A stretch of DNA of 64,000 nt, taken from the NCBI GenBank assembly GCA_041392205.1, contig JAWKMO010000005.1, positions 1 to 64,000 on the forward strand, written 5' to 3'. A program made the position numbers and the translations under genes. Below are positions 51,581 through 60,808 of the stretch, piece by piece (position 1 is the stretch's first letter; each line of letters opens with the position of its first letter). The notes under the pieces were generated by a model, which was not told the origin of the DNA, did no database searches, and worked only from the letters and a program-made list of their open reading frames with translations. The DNA is from Halomarinibacterium sp041392205 (GTDB taxonomy: Bacteria; Bacteroidota; Bacteroidia; Flavobacteriales; Flavobacteriaceae).

Positions 51581-54079
51581 TTACTTAATAATGAGTTTCT
51601 TTGTAACCCCACTATTTTCTGAAGAAACAGTAACAAAATATAGACCTGTGGGTAAATTGGAAACCGAAAGTGTTTTAGTATTCCCTGAAAATGTATCCGT
51701 AAAAACCTCAGCTCCTAATCGATTATAAACCTTAACTTCTCCTTCCAAATCTAGTTGAGATTGTATAATTACATAATTTGAAGCAGGATTAGGAAAAATT
51801 GCTAAATCAAACGTTTTAACATTTATATTATCACTCAAAATTACTTGAGATAAATCTATTTTATAAATAGAACGTCCATAGGTAGCTGCATATAAATAGT
51901 CTGAAGTTTCGTGAATTTGTAAATCTGTAACAACCACATTAGGCATACCACTGTTTAGAGATTCCCAAGTTGCTCCTCCATTTGCTGAACCAAAAACACC
52001 AATATCTGTTGCCAAATACAACCTTCCGTTATCAGCTTGCACTATATCATTTACTGGAATATCTGGAAGGGTTGCACTTAAATCAATCCAATTATTTCCG
52101 TTATCAGTTGCCAAATATACATGTCCTTCATCTGCTCCATAACGATATCCCGAAAAAGTAACATAAAATCTATTTGAATTCAGTTTAGATGCTTCAACTT
52201 TAGTTACCCATCTATTTGGCAAAGTGCTAGAAACATTGTTCCAGTTAGAACCCCCATCTTGGGTTATCCATACATTTCCATCGTCTGTACCAACTAAAAT
52301 TTTATTAGAATCTAATGGAGAAACATCTATTGAAATTATTGTACCATAAGTAAGGTTTCCTCCTCCTGAACCGTTAGTTAAATCTGGACTTATAGCAGTC
52401 CAATTTCCAGCTCCATTGGTGGTTTTATAAACTCGTTGTGTTCCTGTATATAATATTTGCGAATCTTGAGGGTCAAATGTAATGGGAGTATCCCAATTTT
52501 TTCTATCACCTCCAGAAATTCCTGTTGTTGCACTATTAAAAGAAGCTCCTCCGTTGGTTGATTTTCCAATATTCCCGTATTGTGACTCAGCATAAATTAT
52601 ATTGGTATCGTTTTCATCCACTAATGGTTGAAACCCATCCCCTCCAAATATACCTTGCCAATCATTTTCACTTCCAGTTAAGGTTCTATTGGTACCATTG
52701 TCTTGCGCTCCCCCATATACTTTATCTTCAAAATTAGGATCCACGTAGATTCTATAAAATTGCGTTATGGGTAATGTATTATCCTTAGTCCAAGAATTTC
52801 CGTCATTGGCACTTGTATAAAATCCTCCATCATTTCCTAAGAGAACTTGTCCAGGAACACCTGCATTAAAAGCTAAGGCATGTTGATCTACATGTACATT
52901 TTCAAAGGTATCGCTCCAAGTGGCTCCTCCGTCTAAAGATTTTTGCACAACAAAATCTACATTATAAATAATGTTTTCGTCAGTAGGGTCCACCACGATG
53001 CCTCGAAACCACCAATGAAATCCAATATTATTTAAAGGTGCAGCATTCATAGCCGTCCAAGTATCTCCCCCATCTGCCGTTCTGTAAACTCCTTGGATAC
53101 TTCCAGCAGTGTCAGCATAGCGAGCATACAACACATTGGGGTTGGATTGAGAAATAGCAATACTTATCCTTCCCTTTTCTGAAGCTAAAGTAGGTAGACC
53201 ATTAGTTAATTCAGACCAGTTTTCACCCCCATCGGTACTTCGATAGATGCGAGACGTTTCCCCACCATACTGGCGGTATTGGGGTCTGCGAATTCGCTCC
53301 CAACTGGCGGCATAAATTATATCACCGTTAGATGGATGTATAGCCATATCAATTATTCCTGTAGAATCACTTACAAATAATTTTTGTTCCCAGGTAGTTC
53401 CGCCATCAGTAGATCGATAAACACCTCTGTTGGTATCATTTCTAAACAATGGTCCCATCCCTCCTACAAAAATGGTATTGTCATCGTTAGGGTCCAAAGC
53501 AATTTTACTGATGCTTCCTATGTCCGGTAATCCTTTTACTTCCCAGGTGTTTCCGCCATCTTCACTTTTATAAATTCCATCACCGTCATACGCCAACGAA
53601 CCTCCTCCAGCATTCACTTCACCGGTTCCTACCCAAACCACATTGGTGTTGTTTTTTGAAATTTCAATATCGCCTATGGATAGCATTTCCTGCTCGTCAA
53701 AAATAGGGGTCCAACTGGCACCTGCATTGGTCGTTTTAAAAATGCCCCCAGAAGCAGCCCCCACATAATAGGTTTGTGGTTGGTCTATGGGAATTTCAAT
53801 ATCGGTAATACGGCCCCCTATGTTTACAGGACCTACAAATTGCCATGAACCTCCTGCATTCCTGGTTTGCTGCTTTTTCCATTGAATCGCTTCTTTATAC
53901 GCTTCGGTTTTTATTTGTCCCGTAGGATACGCCCGTTGCATAAACATAAAGTCGTGGGGAAATTTTTCTTCTGGAATTCTTACCGAATTTTCTTCGGAAA
54001 CAAGTTGCCGTTCTTTTTCAGTTGAAAAATTACACGAAATAAGCACTATTGAAAATAAAGAGAGTATAAGATGTTTCAT
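51581..54079 (-). CDS. lipoprotein with BNR/sortilin-like repeats and C-terminal T9SS domain
   Basis: An 832-residue surface protein. Residues 1-18 are a lipoprotein signal (LFSIVLISC). The body has at least ten repeats with S-x-D-G-G-x-T-W (e.g. KSEDGGNTWEVKGLP, RSTDGGTTWEQK, YRTADGGDTWTAM), forming a beta-propeller of the BNR/VPS10 type often annotated as glycosyl hydrolase or sortilin-like. The last ~75 residues are a T9SS type A sorting domain (LAIFPNPASNYVII, VKVYNRLGAEV, GLYFVTVS). Having both a lipobox and a T9SS signal is unusual. No catalytic residues are evident. Confidence 0.88.
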   Translation of the reverse strand: MKHLILSLFSIVLISCNFSTEKERQLVSEENSVRIPEEKFPHDFMFMQRAYPTGQIKTEAYKEAIQWKKQQTRNAGGSWQFVGPVNIGGRITDIEIPIDQPQTYYVGAASGGIFKTTNAGASWTPIFDEQEMLSIGDIEISKNNTNVVWVGTGEVNAGGGSLAYDGDGIYKSEDGGNTWEVKGLPDIGSISKIALDPNDDNTIFVGGMGPLFRNDTNRGVYRSTDGGTTWEQKLFVSDSTGIIDMAIHPSNGDIIYAASWERIRRPQYRQYGGETSRIYRSTDGGENWSELTNGLPTLASEKGRISIAISQSNPNVLYARYADTAGSIQGVYRTADGGDTWTAMNAAPLNNIGFHWWFRGIVVDPTDENIIYNVDFVVQKSLDGGATWSDTFENVHVDQHALAFNAGVPGQVLLGNDGGFYTSANDGNSWTKDNTLPITQFYRIYVDPNFEDKVYGGAQDNGTNRTLTGSENDWQGIFGGDGFQPLVDENDTNIIYAESQYGNIGKSTNGGASFNSATTGISGGDRKNWDTPITFDPQDSQILYTGTQRVYKTTNGAGNWTAISPDLTNGSGGGNLTYGTIISIDVSPLDSNKILVGTDDGNVWITQDGGSNWNNVSSTLPNRWVTKVEASKLNSNRFYVTFSGYRYGADEGHVYLATDNGNNWIDLSATLPDIPVNDIVQADNGRLYLATDIGVFGSANGGATWESLNSGMPNVVVTDLQIHETSDYLYAATYGRSIYKIDLSQVILSDNINVKTFDLAIFPNPASNYVIIQSQLDLEGEVKVYNRLGAEVFTDTFSGNTKTLSVSNLPTGLYFVTVSSENSGVTKKLIIK

Positions 54080-54199
54080 CGGTGTAAAATATTTGATAAT
54101 AAGGACGACGGAATGCCCAGTTTAGTCATGGGCATTTCATAAATTCAAAAATACGAAATTATAGAAAGGGAAAATACTTGTAGAGACCTAAATAAAAGA

Positions 54200-54892
54200 T
54201 TAAATAAGCCAATCTTTAGCTTTTACCATTTCAGGTAATTTAGTTAATACGTAAACAAAGGAAAGTTGTGCAATGATTTCAACTAAATTAATAAACCCTT
54301 GAATAAAAACTGAGGGTGCCACTAATTCTTGCACCAAAGTACCCACACAAACAATCATATAACCTATTCCCACTACAAAAAAGAACAGTTTATTGGGATT
54401 AGAATGATACGCTGCTATATAAAAACAAGCTCCAACAAAAGCACTAAAAGCTATGGTTGCAATTAAAAGGAAAAAAAAATCGTTCATCTCCACAGCAGAT
54501 ACAAAAAAGATAGAGCCAACTACATAGATAAATGCTATAAGTATGATTAATCCGAGATAAACATCTGTAATTTGTATTTTAAATTTAGAAGCTTTTATAA
54601 AAGGAACCATTAAATAAAACCCTAATGAAAAATAAAGCGCGAAAAGCAGTACAATAGGAATATAATTTGAAACAAAATCCTTAGCTGTTAGGAACTCGCC
54701 AACCATTGCGCTACATAAAAAAAGAAAAAGCAATAAGTTCCATTTCTTTGTTTCCATATGGTAAAAAAGGAAAATAAAAAGATGGAAAAAAGGTTTAATG
54801 AACTGTGTATGATAATTTCCGAAAACAATAGACACTGTAACAGAAATTAAGCCAATGAATATGGCAATGTATTTTAAATATTTGGGGTTCAA
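54200..54892 (-). CDS. polytopic membrane protein, possibly YhhN-like
   Basis: A 230-residue protein with about eight hydrophobic helices. KPFFHLFIFLFYHME and LLLFLFLCSAMVGEFL resemble the K-P and G-[DE] signatures of the YhhN/TMEM86 (lysoplasmalogenase) fold, but the match is loose. The frame has no ATG near the N-terminus; TTG at 54892 (LNPKYLKYIAIF) is the probable start. A 20-bp perfect palindrome lies 4 bases upstream. It sits between tonB and the BNR gene. Confidence 0.65.
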   Translation of the reverse strand: MNPKYLKYIAIFIGLISVTVSIVFGNYHTQFIKPFFHLFIFLFYHMETKKWNLLLFLFLCSAMVGEFLTAKDFVSNYIPIVLLFALYFSLGFYLMVPFIKASKFKIQITDVYLGLIILIAFIYVVGSIFFVSAVEMNDFFFLLIATIAFSAFVGACFYIAAYHSNPNKLFFFVVGIGYMIVCVGTLVQELVAPSVFIQGFINLVEIIAQLSFVYVLTKLPEMVKAKDWLI

Positions 54893-54896
54893 GCAA

Positions 54897-54916
54897 TTTT
54901 GAATATATATTCAAAA
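54897..54916. promoter_or_regulatory. 20-bp perfect palindrome, candidate operator
   Basis: TTTTGAATATATATTCAAAA is a perfect inverted repeat, and a third half-site (ATATTCAAA) follows at 54922-54930. It lies 4 bases upstream of the membrane-protein start and 28 bases beyond the tonB stop. It could bind a dimeric regulator, or be an AT-rich hairpin. Confidence 0.4.
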
Positions 54917-54944
54917 CAATAATATTCAAAAAAAATGACTTTTT

Positions 54945-55760
54945 TTATTCGGAAAGCTTGAAATTATAAATAATCTTTCCTATTTGTTTTGCAGGAGCAT
55001 TGGAATCGGCATTGAATCGGGTGGCCAAAGCATTTTCTTTCGCTTTATCTAATAAACATTTTGTATTGTTGGATGTGCCACGAACACCTGGTGTAGCACT
55101 AATTACTTTTCCGTTTCTATCAACTTCTATGCTAACCACTACTTTACCGGCTTCGTTACAGGTTTGAGGATTTCGAGGTTTAATTAAAGGTTTTCTTCCT
55201 CCTAAAAGGTAATTTCCATCCCCATCGAGTCCTTTTCCTGTTCCGTAATAATTATTTGCATTGGGGTCTCCATTTGGATTGCCTTTATCGCCTGCTTTGT
55301 CATCATTCCCTTCACTACCCTCCGATTTCCCTTCATTTTTAGGTCCGTTTATTAAACTCGATAAGGCATCGGTTGTAGATTTGTCGGGTTTGGGATCAGG
55401 TTTTTTGGTTTCTACTTTTTTAACCTCTTTAGCCGTTTCTTTAACAATCTCTTTCTTGTCCTCTTTTTTTATTACGGGAGCATCTTCCGTATCTTGTGTA
55501 AGGACTTCTTCTTTAATTTCGGTTTTTGTTTTAGGAGTAGACTCGGTAGTTGTTTGTTTTGGAGCTGTTTTAATTGGTTCTGAGGGCTGTTCATTGCCTT
55601 GCCCATAATCCGTTGTTCCAAAATTGACTGCAATACCATTTTCGGGAGGTGGGTCTAGATAGGTAAGCCCAAAATAAAAAAGTAGGAATAAAAGTATCAC
55701 GTGTAAAATTACCGTGATGGTCATACTTTTTCTTTTGTCTTTGGTATCTAGTAAACGCAT
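54945..55760 (-). CDS. tonB: energy transducer TonB
   Basis: A 271-residue TonB. One N-terminal membrane helix (MTITVILHVILLFLLFYFGLTYL), then a Pro/Lys/Glu/Thr-rich periplasmic spacer (~50-190) with GSEGNDDKAGDKGNPNGD, and a C-terminal TonB domain with ETCNEAGKVVVSIEVDRNGKVISATPGVRG and KQIGKIIYNFKLSE. Family knowledge: it links ExbBD proton energy to outer-membrane TonB-dependent receptors such as the SusC protein. It begins 2 bases after exbD. Confidence 0.92.
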   Translation of the reverse strand: MRLLDTKDKRKSMTITVILHVILLFLLFYFGLTYLDPPPENGIAVNFGTTDYGQGNEQPSEPIKTAPKQTTTESTPKTKTEIKEEVLTQDTEDAPVIKKEDKKEIVKETAKEVKKVETKKPDPKPDKSTTDALSSLINGPKNEGKSEGSEGNDDKAGDKGNPNGDPNANNYYGTGKGLDGDGNYLLGGRKPLIKPRNPQTCNEAGKVVVSIEVDRNGKVISATPGVRGTSNNTKCLLDKAKENALATRFNADSNAPAKQIGKIIYNFKLSE

Positions 55761-55762
55761 CC

Positions 55763-56155
55763 TTAATTGGGTCTAACGGCCAAAACTACTTTGAAATTGT
55801 TTTTATTAGCAATATCCATCACAAACACTGCATCTTCTATAGGTACTCCTTCTTCAGCTCGAAGGATAATGGTAGGCTCGTCTTGTCCTGCTAAAACTGC
55901 TTTTAATTCACTTTCTATGGAAAATTCACTCACCCGTTCTTTATTCACATAATATGCACCGTCTTTAGTAATACTCACAGAGGCTTTTTGCTGGTTACTC
56001 GATTTCCCCTTTGCTTTGGGAAGGATTAAGTCCAGAGCATCCGGTGTGATGGCCGGTGACGTTAATAAAAAGAAGACCAACAGAAGAAAAACAATATCAG
56101 TCATAGAACTCATACTGAATTCGGCACTTACTTTATTTCGTCCTCTTAAATTCAT
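55763..56155 (-). CDS. exbD: ExbD/TolR biopolymer transporter
   Basis: A 130-residue ExbD/TolR protein. One membrane helix near residues 15-35 (FSMSSMTDIVFLLLVFFLLTSP) contains the conserved Asp; the rest is the periplasmic domain (KGKSSNQQKASVSITKDGAYYVNKERVS..DEPTIILRAEEGVPIEDAVFVMDIA). Its start overlaps the exbB stop by one base (TAATG), and tonB follows by 2 bases. Confidence 0.93.
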   Translation of the reverse strand: MNLRGRNKVSAEFSMSSMTDIVFLLLVFFLLTSPAITPDALDLILPKAKGKSSNQQKASVSITKDGAYYVNKERVSEFSIESELKAVLAGQDEPTIILRAEEGVPIEDAVFVMDIANKNNFKVVLAVRPN

Positions 56156-56856
56156 TAGGCAGGCTCGTTTAACAGGTCTAAGAAATCTACTGCTGTGGCT
56201 TCCATTTGGTGCACCACCTTATCGGTTTTTACAACCAAATGATTATAACCCATATAGGCTATAATCCCTACTATAAGTCCCGCTACGGTGGTAGTCATGG
56301 CTGTGTAAATACCCTCTGCGAGCGTGCCCATTTCGGCTTGTCCGCTACTTGTTGCCAGTTGATGAAAGGCTAAGACCATCCCTATTACCGTTCCTAAAAA
56401 CCCAATCATGGGGGCGGCACCTGCGATGGTTGCGAGAATGCTTACGTTTTTTTCCAATTTATATACTTCTAGACGTCCCGCATTTTCAATGGCGGTATTG
56501 ATGTCGTCAAGAGGGCTTCCTATTCTCGAAATTCCTTTTTCGGTAAGGCGTGATACAGGGGTATTTTGTTGCATACATAGCACTTTTGCAGCTTGAATAT
56601 TCCCGCTACTTACTTGGTCTCTAATTTGATTCATAAAATTACCATCCATTTTTGATGCCGCTTTTATGGCAAAAAGTCTTTCAAAATAGAGGTATACCGC
56701 TACAAATAACAAAATAAATAACACCCCAATTATAATTTGCCCTGCAAGACCCCCACTTACAATGAGGTCCATAATGGATAAGGTTTTTTCAACAGTTTCT
56801 GGTTCAAGTTCCTGCAAAGCAACATCTGAACCCTCCTGAATAAAGAAGTTTAGCAT
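56155..56856 (-). CDS. exbB: ExbB/TolQ/MotA-type proton channel
   Basis: A 233-residue protein with three membrane helices. Typical motifs are GLAGQIIIGVLFILLFVAVYLYFERLFAIKAA at ~35-65, and ATIAGAAPMIGFLGTVIGMVLAFHQLA plus GIYTAMTTTVAGLIVGIIAYMGYNHLV near the C-terminus. Family knowledge: it forms with ExbD the proton channel powering TonB. First gene of an exbB-exbD-tonB operon. Confidence 0.94.
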   Translation of the reverse strand: MLNFFIQEGSDVALQELEPETVEKTLSIMDLIVSGGLAGQIIIGVLFILLFVAVYLYFERLFAIKAASKMDGNFMNQIRDQVSSGNIQAAKVLCMQQNTPVSRLTEKGISRIGSPLDDINTAIENAGRLEVYKLEKNVSILATIAGAAPMIGFLGTVIGMVLAFHQLATSSGQAEMGTLAEGIYTAMTTTVAGLIVGIIAYMGYNHLVVKTDKVVHQMEATAVDFLDLLNEPA

Positions 56857-56899
56857 ACAAAGTAATTTATTGTTTAACGGATGAAGTATCTATAAATTG

Positions 56900-58282
56900 T
56901 TAGGTGTGATGAAATATGACCCTTTCAAATAAAAGGAAAATTCCTGCCCCCACAATAAAGCCTACAAAGGCAAGCCAAGTAATTTTTTTAAGATACCAGA
57001 TAAAGTCAATTTTTTCCATGCCCATAGCAGCTACTCCTGCGGCAGAGCCTATGATAAGCATACTACCTCCCGTTCCTGCAGAATAAGCAATAAAATGCCA
57101 TAGCACAGCATCGATTGGGTGGTGGTACATTCCTATAGAAGCGGCCACTAAAGGCACATTATCTATTATGGCCGAAAAAATACCTAATAATATGACCACA
57201 ACATCCTCATTAGGAATGGCAGATTGTAACACTTCGGCTAGATAACGAAGGGTTCCAACAGGATCTCCATTTTCGGCAACTCCATATACCAGTGCTTCTA
57301 ACCCTGCTACAGCCATTAAAATACCAAGAAAAAATAAAATACTGGATATTTCAATACGAGACAAGGCTTTGTGTGCTGAATAAAGATGTCTTCGTTCTTT
57401 ACTAAAGTCTTCTTCGGGATGGATATATTCTGAAACCAACCAAACCACGCCTAAGGCAAACATCATTCCTAGGTATGGGGGAAGGTGTGTTAACGTTTTA
57501 AAAATAGGCACGGAAACAATCATTCCTAAACCTAAAAATAGCATCGTACGACTACTTAATAATTTTTCTGCTGAACTATCTTCTTCGGCATTTATTTCTA
57601 TTTTGCCTTTAAAAGCAGGCAAATAGGATGCAATTAAAAACGGAACCACAAAACAAGCAATAGAGGGCAATACAACAAACTCAATAAGTCCTGCCGCAGT
57701 TACTTTATTAGCGATCCACAACATGGTGGTGGTTACGTCTCCAATAGGAGACCATGCCCCTCCTGCATTGGCTGCTATCACGACAAGCGATGCATACCAA
57801 ATTCTTTCTTCTCTTTTATGAATTAACTTTCTCAATAAGGTAACCAACACTATGGTTGCCGTTAGGTTGTCTATGATTGCAGACAAGAAAAACCCCAAAA
57901 TACCAATAATCCACAATAATTTTCTTTTGCTTTTAGTTTTTACCGCTGCCTTTAAAACTTCAAACCCTCGATGCAAATCAATGATTTCCACAATGGTCAT
58001 GGCCCCTATTAGAAAAATAAGAATCTCTGCTGTTTTTCCTAAATGATGCAAAAGGGTGTTTTCAAAACCGTGATGAGCTTCTTCTGTACCAGCAAGACCG
58101 CTAAATACATTATCGTAGGTGTCAATAATACTAAACCATCCTTTATAAAAACCTACTGCTAATACTGCCCAAATTAAAGCTGCCATGATTAATGCTGGCA
58201 CTGTTTTATCTAACTTTAAAGGATGTTCTAATGTGATGGATAAATATCCAATAACGAAAATTAAAATAATAATTGATTCCAT
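56900..58282 (-). CDS. nhaD: sodium:proton antiporter NhaD
   Basis: A 460-residue membrane protein of the ion transporter superfamily with about 11-13 helices. IIDNLTATIVLVTLLRKLIHKREERIWYASLVVIAANAGGAWSPIGDVTTTMLWI and the repeat copy AIIDNVPLVAASIGMY are diagnostic for NhaD. Family knowledge: extrudes Na+ or Li+ in exchange for protons, important in marine bacteria. It is followed by exbB in the same direction with a 43-base gap. Confidence 0.93.
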   Translation of the reverse strand: MESIIILIFVIGYLSITLEHPLKLDKTVPALIMAALIWAVLAVGFYKGWFSIIDTYDNVFSGLAGTEEAHHGFENTLLHHLGKTAEILIFLIGAMTIVEIIDLHRGFEVLKAAVKTKSKRKLLWIIGILGFFLSAIIDNLTATIVLVTLLRKLIHKREERIWYASLVVIAANAGGAWSPIGDVTTTMLWIANKVTAAGLIEFVVLPSIACFVVPFLIASYLPAFKGKIEINAEEDSSAEKLLSSRTMLFLGLGMIVSVPIFKTLTHLPPYLGMMFALGVVWLVSEYIHPEEDFSKERRHLYSAHKALSRIEISSILFFLGILMAVAGLEALVYGVAENGDPVGTLRYLAEVLQSAIPNEDVVVILLGIFSAIIDNVPLVAASIGMYHHPIDAVLWHFIAYSAGTGGSMLIIGSAAGVAAMGMEKIDFIWYLKKITWLAFVGFIVGAGIFLLFERVIFHHT

Positions 58283-58302
58283 AAAGCGAGATTAAAGGAT
58301 GC

Positions 58303-59529
58303 CTAAATTAACTGTTTCAAAGCAATTTCAAAAGCGGTTTTACTAATATTTGTTTTACTGCTATTATTGTCGAATGTATTTTGGATAGCATTTTTAATAG
58401 TTATGGAAGTATCATTAAAGATAGCCTCATCTGTCATCTGCACTTTGCGCTCCATAAAATAGGCAAACACTCGTGCCATACCACAATTACTTATAAAATC
58501 TGGAATAAGACTTACCTTCTCATCGGTAAATTCCATAATGGGTCCAAAGAAAATAGCTTTGTCGGCAAAAGGTACATTGGCACCACAACTAATTACTTCC
58601 AGACCCGAATCAATCATTTCTGAAATTTGTTCTTTGGTAATTAATCGCGAAGCGGCACAAGGAGCAAATATTTCGGTTTTAAGTTTCCAAATTTTCTGAT
58701 TGATTTCCTCAAAAGGAATCATATTTTGGGCAACTAAGGTGTTTCCTTGTTTTTGAAGAAATAATTCCTTCATTTCCTCAAAACTGAAACCTTCTTCCTT
58801 AATAATACCTCCTGCCCTATCGATAATCCCCACTACTTTGGCTCCCATTTGAGATAAATAATAGGCTGCGGCAGCTCCTACGTTTCCAAAACCTTGCACA
58901 ATGGCACGTTTCCCTTCCACGCTTCCACCATAGATATCATAGTAATGGCGTACCGCTTCAGCAACACCATAACCCGTAATCATATCGGCAACCGTATATT
59001 TTCGACTTATGTCTGGAGAGTAATTTCCATTCTCTAAAACTTTGATTACCCCTTGGCGTAATTGTCCAATACGGTTAATTTTATCGGCTTCGGTAGGGCT
59101 AAAATGTCCATTAAAAACCCCTTCTTGCGGATGCCAAACACCACTTTCTTCGGTTATTGGGATAACTTCATGGATTTCATCTACATTTAAATCGCCCCCC
59201 GTACCATAATACGCTTTTAATAAGGGAGAAACGGCTTTATACCAGCGCTCTAGTACTCCTTTTTTTCGAGGGTCACTGGGGTCAAAATTGATTCCCGACT
59301 TAGCGCCACCAATTGGGGGTCCGGAAACGGTAAACTTCACTTCCATGGTTTTTGCCAAGCTTAACACTTCATTTTGATCCAGCCCAGGACGCATGCGAGT
59401 TCCTCCACCGGCAGCACCGCCTCTAAGAGAGTTGATGACCGTCCAGCCTTCGGCTTCGGTTTCGGGGTCATTCCAGTGAAAAACTATTTCGGGGTCTTTT
59501 TCTTCGTACTTTTTAAGGAGTTCCTTCAT
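58303..59529 (-). CDS. Glu/Leu/Phe/Val dehydrogenase family enzyme
   Basis: A 408-residue amino acid dehydrogenase. The catalytic domain has GGAAGGGTRMRP, FTVSGPPIGGAKSGINFDP (lysine in GGAKSGI) and YYGTGGDLNVDEIHEVIP; the Rossmann domain has VQGFGNVGAAAAYYLSQMGAKVVGIID. Substrate (glutamate, leucine or branched chain) cannot be chosen from these motifs alone. It deaminates the amino acid with NAD(P)+. It ends 20 bases before nhaD in the same direction. Confidence 0.9.
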   Translation of the reverse strand: MKELLKKYEEKDPEIVFHWNDPETEAEGWTVINSLRGGAAGGGTRMRPGLDQNEVLSLAKTMEVKFTVSGPPIGGAKSGINFDPSDPRKKGVLERWYKAVSPLLKAYYGTGGDLNVDEIHEVIPITEESGVWHPQEGVFNGHFSPTEADKINRIGQLRQGVIKVLENGNYSPDISRKYTVADMITGYGVAEAVRHYYDIYGGSVEGKRAIVQGFGNVGAAAAYYLSQMGAKVVGIIDRAGGIIKEEGFSFEEMKELFLQKQGNTLVAQNMIPFEEINQKIWKLKTEIFAPCAASRLITKEQISEMIDSGLEVISCGANVPFADKAIFFGPIMEFTDEKVSLIPDFISNCGMARVFAYFMERKVQMTDEAIFNDTSITIKNAIQNTFDNNSSKTNISKTAFEIALKQLI

Positions 59530-59596
59530 CTAATTTGGTAAGTAAGTGAACAAAGATAAAAAATTGAAAAAGCTGTAGATTAATTTTGTGTAAAAT

Positions 59597-60661
59597 TTAT
59601 GGGTTGAAAATATTTCCACCGCTATGATCCTTGCTTGCCCCGGTCACACTTGCCAAACAATTATTTTCCCCACGTAATTTTAGAACTCCCAGTAAACCAA
59701 ATACTAAGGCTTCTTTAAATTCTATAATTTGCGAATCTGGGATAAATACATTTAATGATTTTTGGGCTTTTAAACGATTTAATAAAAAAGAATTGTATGC
59801 TCCCCCACCCGTAATCAATACCGAAGTATTTTCTTCAAATTGATTAGAAAGCTGAATCGCAACATGCTCTACAAATGTTCTTAAAATGTTTTCTGAAGTA
59901 TCTTTTGAAGCATCCAATAATGGAAAAACATGTTGTTGCACCCACTCTAAGCCCAAACTTTTTGGAGGTTTTTCAAAATAAAATGACAACCCATTTAATT
60001 GGTTTAGCAAAGCTATATTGAGAGTCCCACTTTCAGCAAAAGTGCCATTTTTATCAAACGGCGCTCCTAACTTTTCTGCAAAGTGATTCATTACAATATT
60101 TACAGGACAAATATCATAAGCCATTCGATTTTCCTCTTTTTCAAAAGAAACATTCGCAAATCCACCCAAATTTAAACAGTAATTGTATTCACTGAAAAGG
60201 AGTCGATCTCCAATAGGTACCAACGGCGCTCCTTGCCCACCCAACGCTACATCCTGTGCTCTAAAATCACACACAACGCTTTGTTGAATGATTTTTGCCA
60301 AGTGAGGGAGATTCCCAATCTGAAGCGTAATTCCTTTATTCGGTTGATGCAAAATGGTGTGCCCGTGACTGCAAACCGCATCTAGAGTTACTATGCTATT
60401 TTTTTTTATAAATGTTGAAATAACTTTTGAAAGGTATTGCGTGTAATCTTCATTTAAGGCCTGCAATCTTCCTTTTGAATAATGTACCGCCTCTCTTAAA
60501 ATGGTTTGCCATTCTGAAGGATACGATAGGGTTTCAGCAACTTCAATGGTAAAATTCCATTCGTTATTTTCTGAAATATGAAAATTACACAATGCCAAAT
60601 CAATTCCGTCCAACGAAGTGCCACTCATAACACCCAATACTCGATAATTGCTTTTTTTCAT
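59597..60661 (-). CDS. anmK: anhydro-N-acetylmuramic acid kinase
   Basis: A 354-residue kinase. N-terminal MSGTSLDGIDLALCNF binds phosphate; CSHGHTILHQPNKGITLQIGN, CLNLGGFANVSFE, DICPVNIVMNHFAEKLG and LITGGGAYNSFLLNRL are typical of AnmK. Family knowledge: phosphorylates and opens 1,6-anhydroMurNAc from peptidoglycan turnover, giving MurNAc-6-P. Together with Mpl in this window it marks a murein-recycling capacity. Confidence 0.93.
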   Translation of the reverse strand: MKKSNYRVLGVMSGTSLDGIDLALCNFHISENNEWNFTIEVAETLSYPSEWQTILREAVHYSKGRLQALNEDYTQYLSKVISTFIKKNSIVTLDAVCSHGHTILHQPNKGITLQIGNLPHLAKIIQQSVVCDFRAQDVALGGQGAPLVPIGDRLLFSEYNYCLNLGGFANVSFEKEENRMAYDICPVNIVMNHFAEKLGAPFDKNGTFAESGTLNIALLNQLNGLSFYFEKPPKSLGLEWVQQHVFPLLDASKDTSENILRTFVEHVAIQLSNQFEENTSVLITGGGAYNSFLLNRLKAQKSLNVFIPDSQIIEFKEALVFGLLGVLKLRGENNCLASVTGASKDHSGGNIFNP

Positions 60662-60678
60662 CTCCCGAAAATACTAAA

Positions 60679-60710
60679 CATCCCCCTTTATCCCCTTGCA
60701 AAGGAAGAAT
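60679..60710. repeat. dispersed GC-rich palindromic repeat C, copy 2
   Basis: Begins CATCCCCCTTTATCCCC and continues TTGCAAAGGAAGAAT, related to 16581-16610 by its CATCCCCCT start, second C run and AAAGG..GAAT end. It lies between anmK and the acyl-CoA dehydrogenase gene and is more degenerate than copy 1. Confidence 0.6.
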
Positions 60711-60736
60711 TTATTTTGGAATTTGATTTTTTGTTT

Positions 60737-60769
60737 TTTGGAAATTTCTTTTTAAAAAAAGTATCTTTA
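60737..60769 (+). promoter_or_regulatory. putative promoter of acyl-CoA dehydrogenase gene
   Basis: TTTG (60737-60740) and TATCTTTA (60762-60769, one mismatch to TAnnTTTG), 21 bases apart, close to the usual 17-19 base spacing. The box ends 39 bases before the ATG at 60809. Confidence 0.4.
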
Positions 60770-60808
60770 CCCTCATTTCGAAAACGATTTAGATTTAAAA
60801 CTACAATT

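Noticed and set aside
60578..60808. 77-residue N-terminal extension of the acyl-CoA dehydrogenase
   Set aside because: It overlaps the anmK start and repeat C, has no family similarity, and the ATG at 60809 gives the standard N-terminus.
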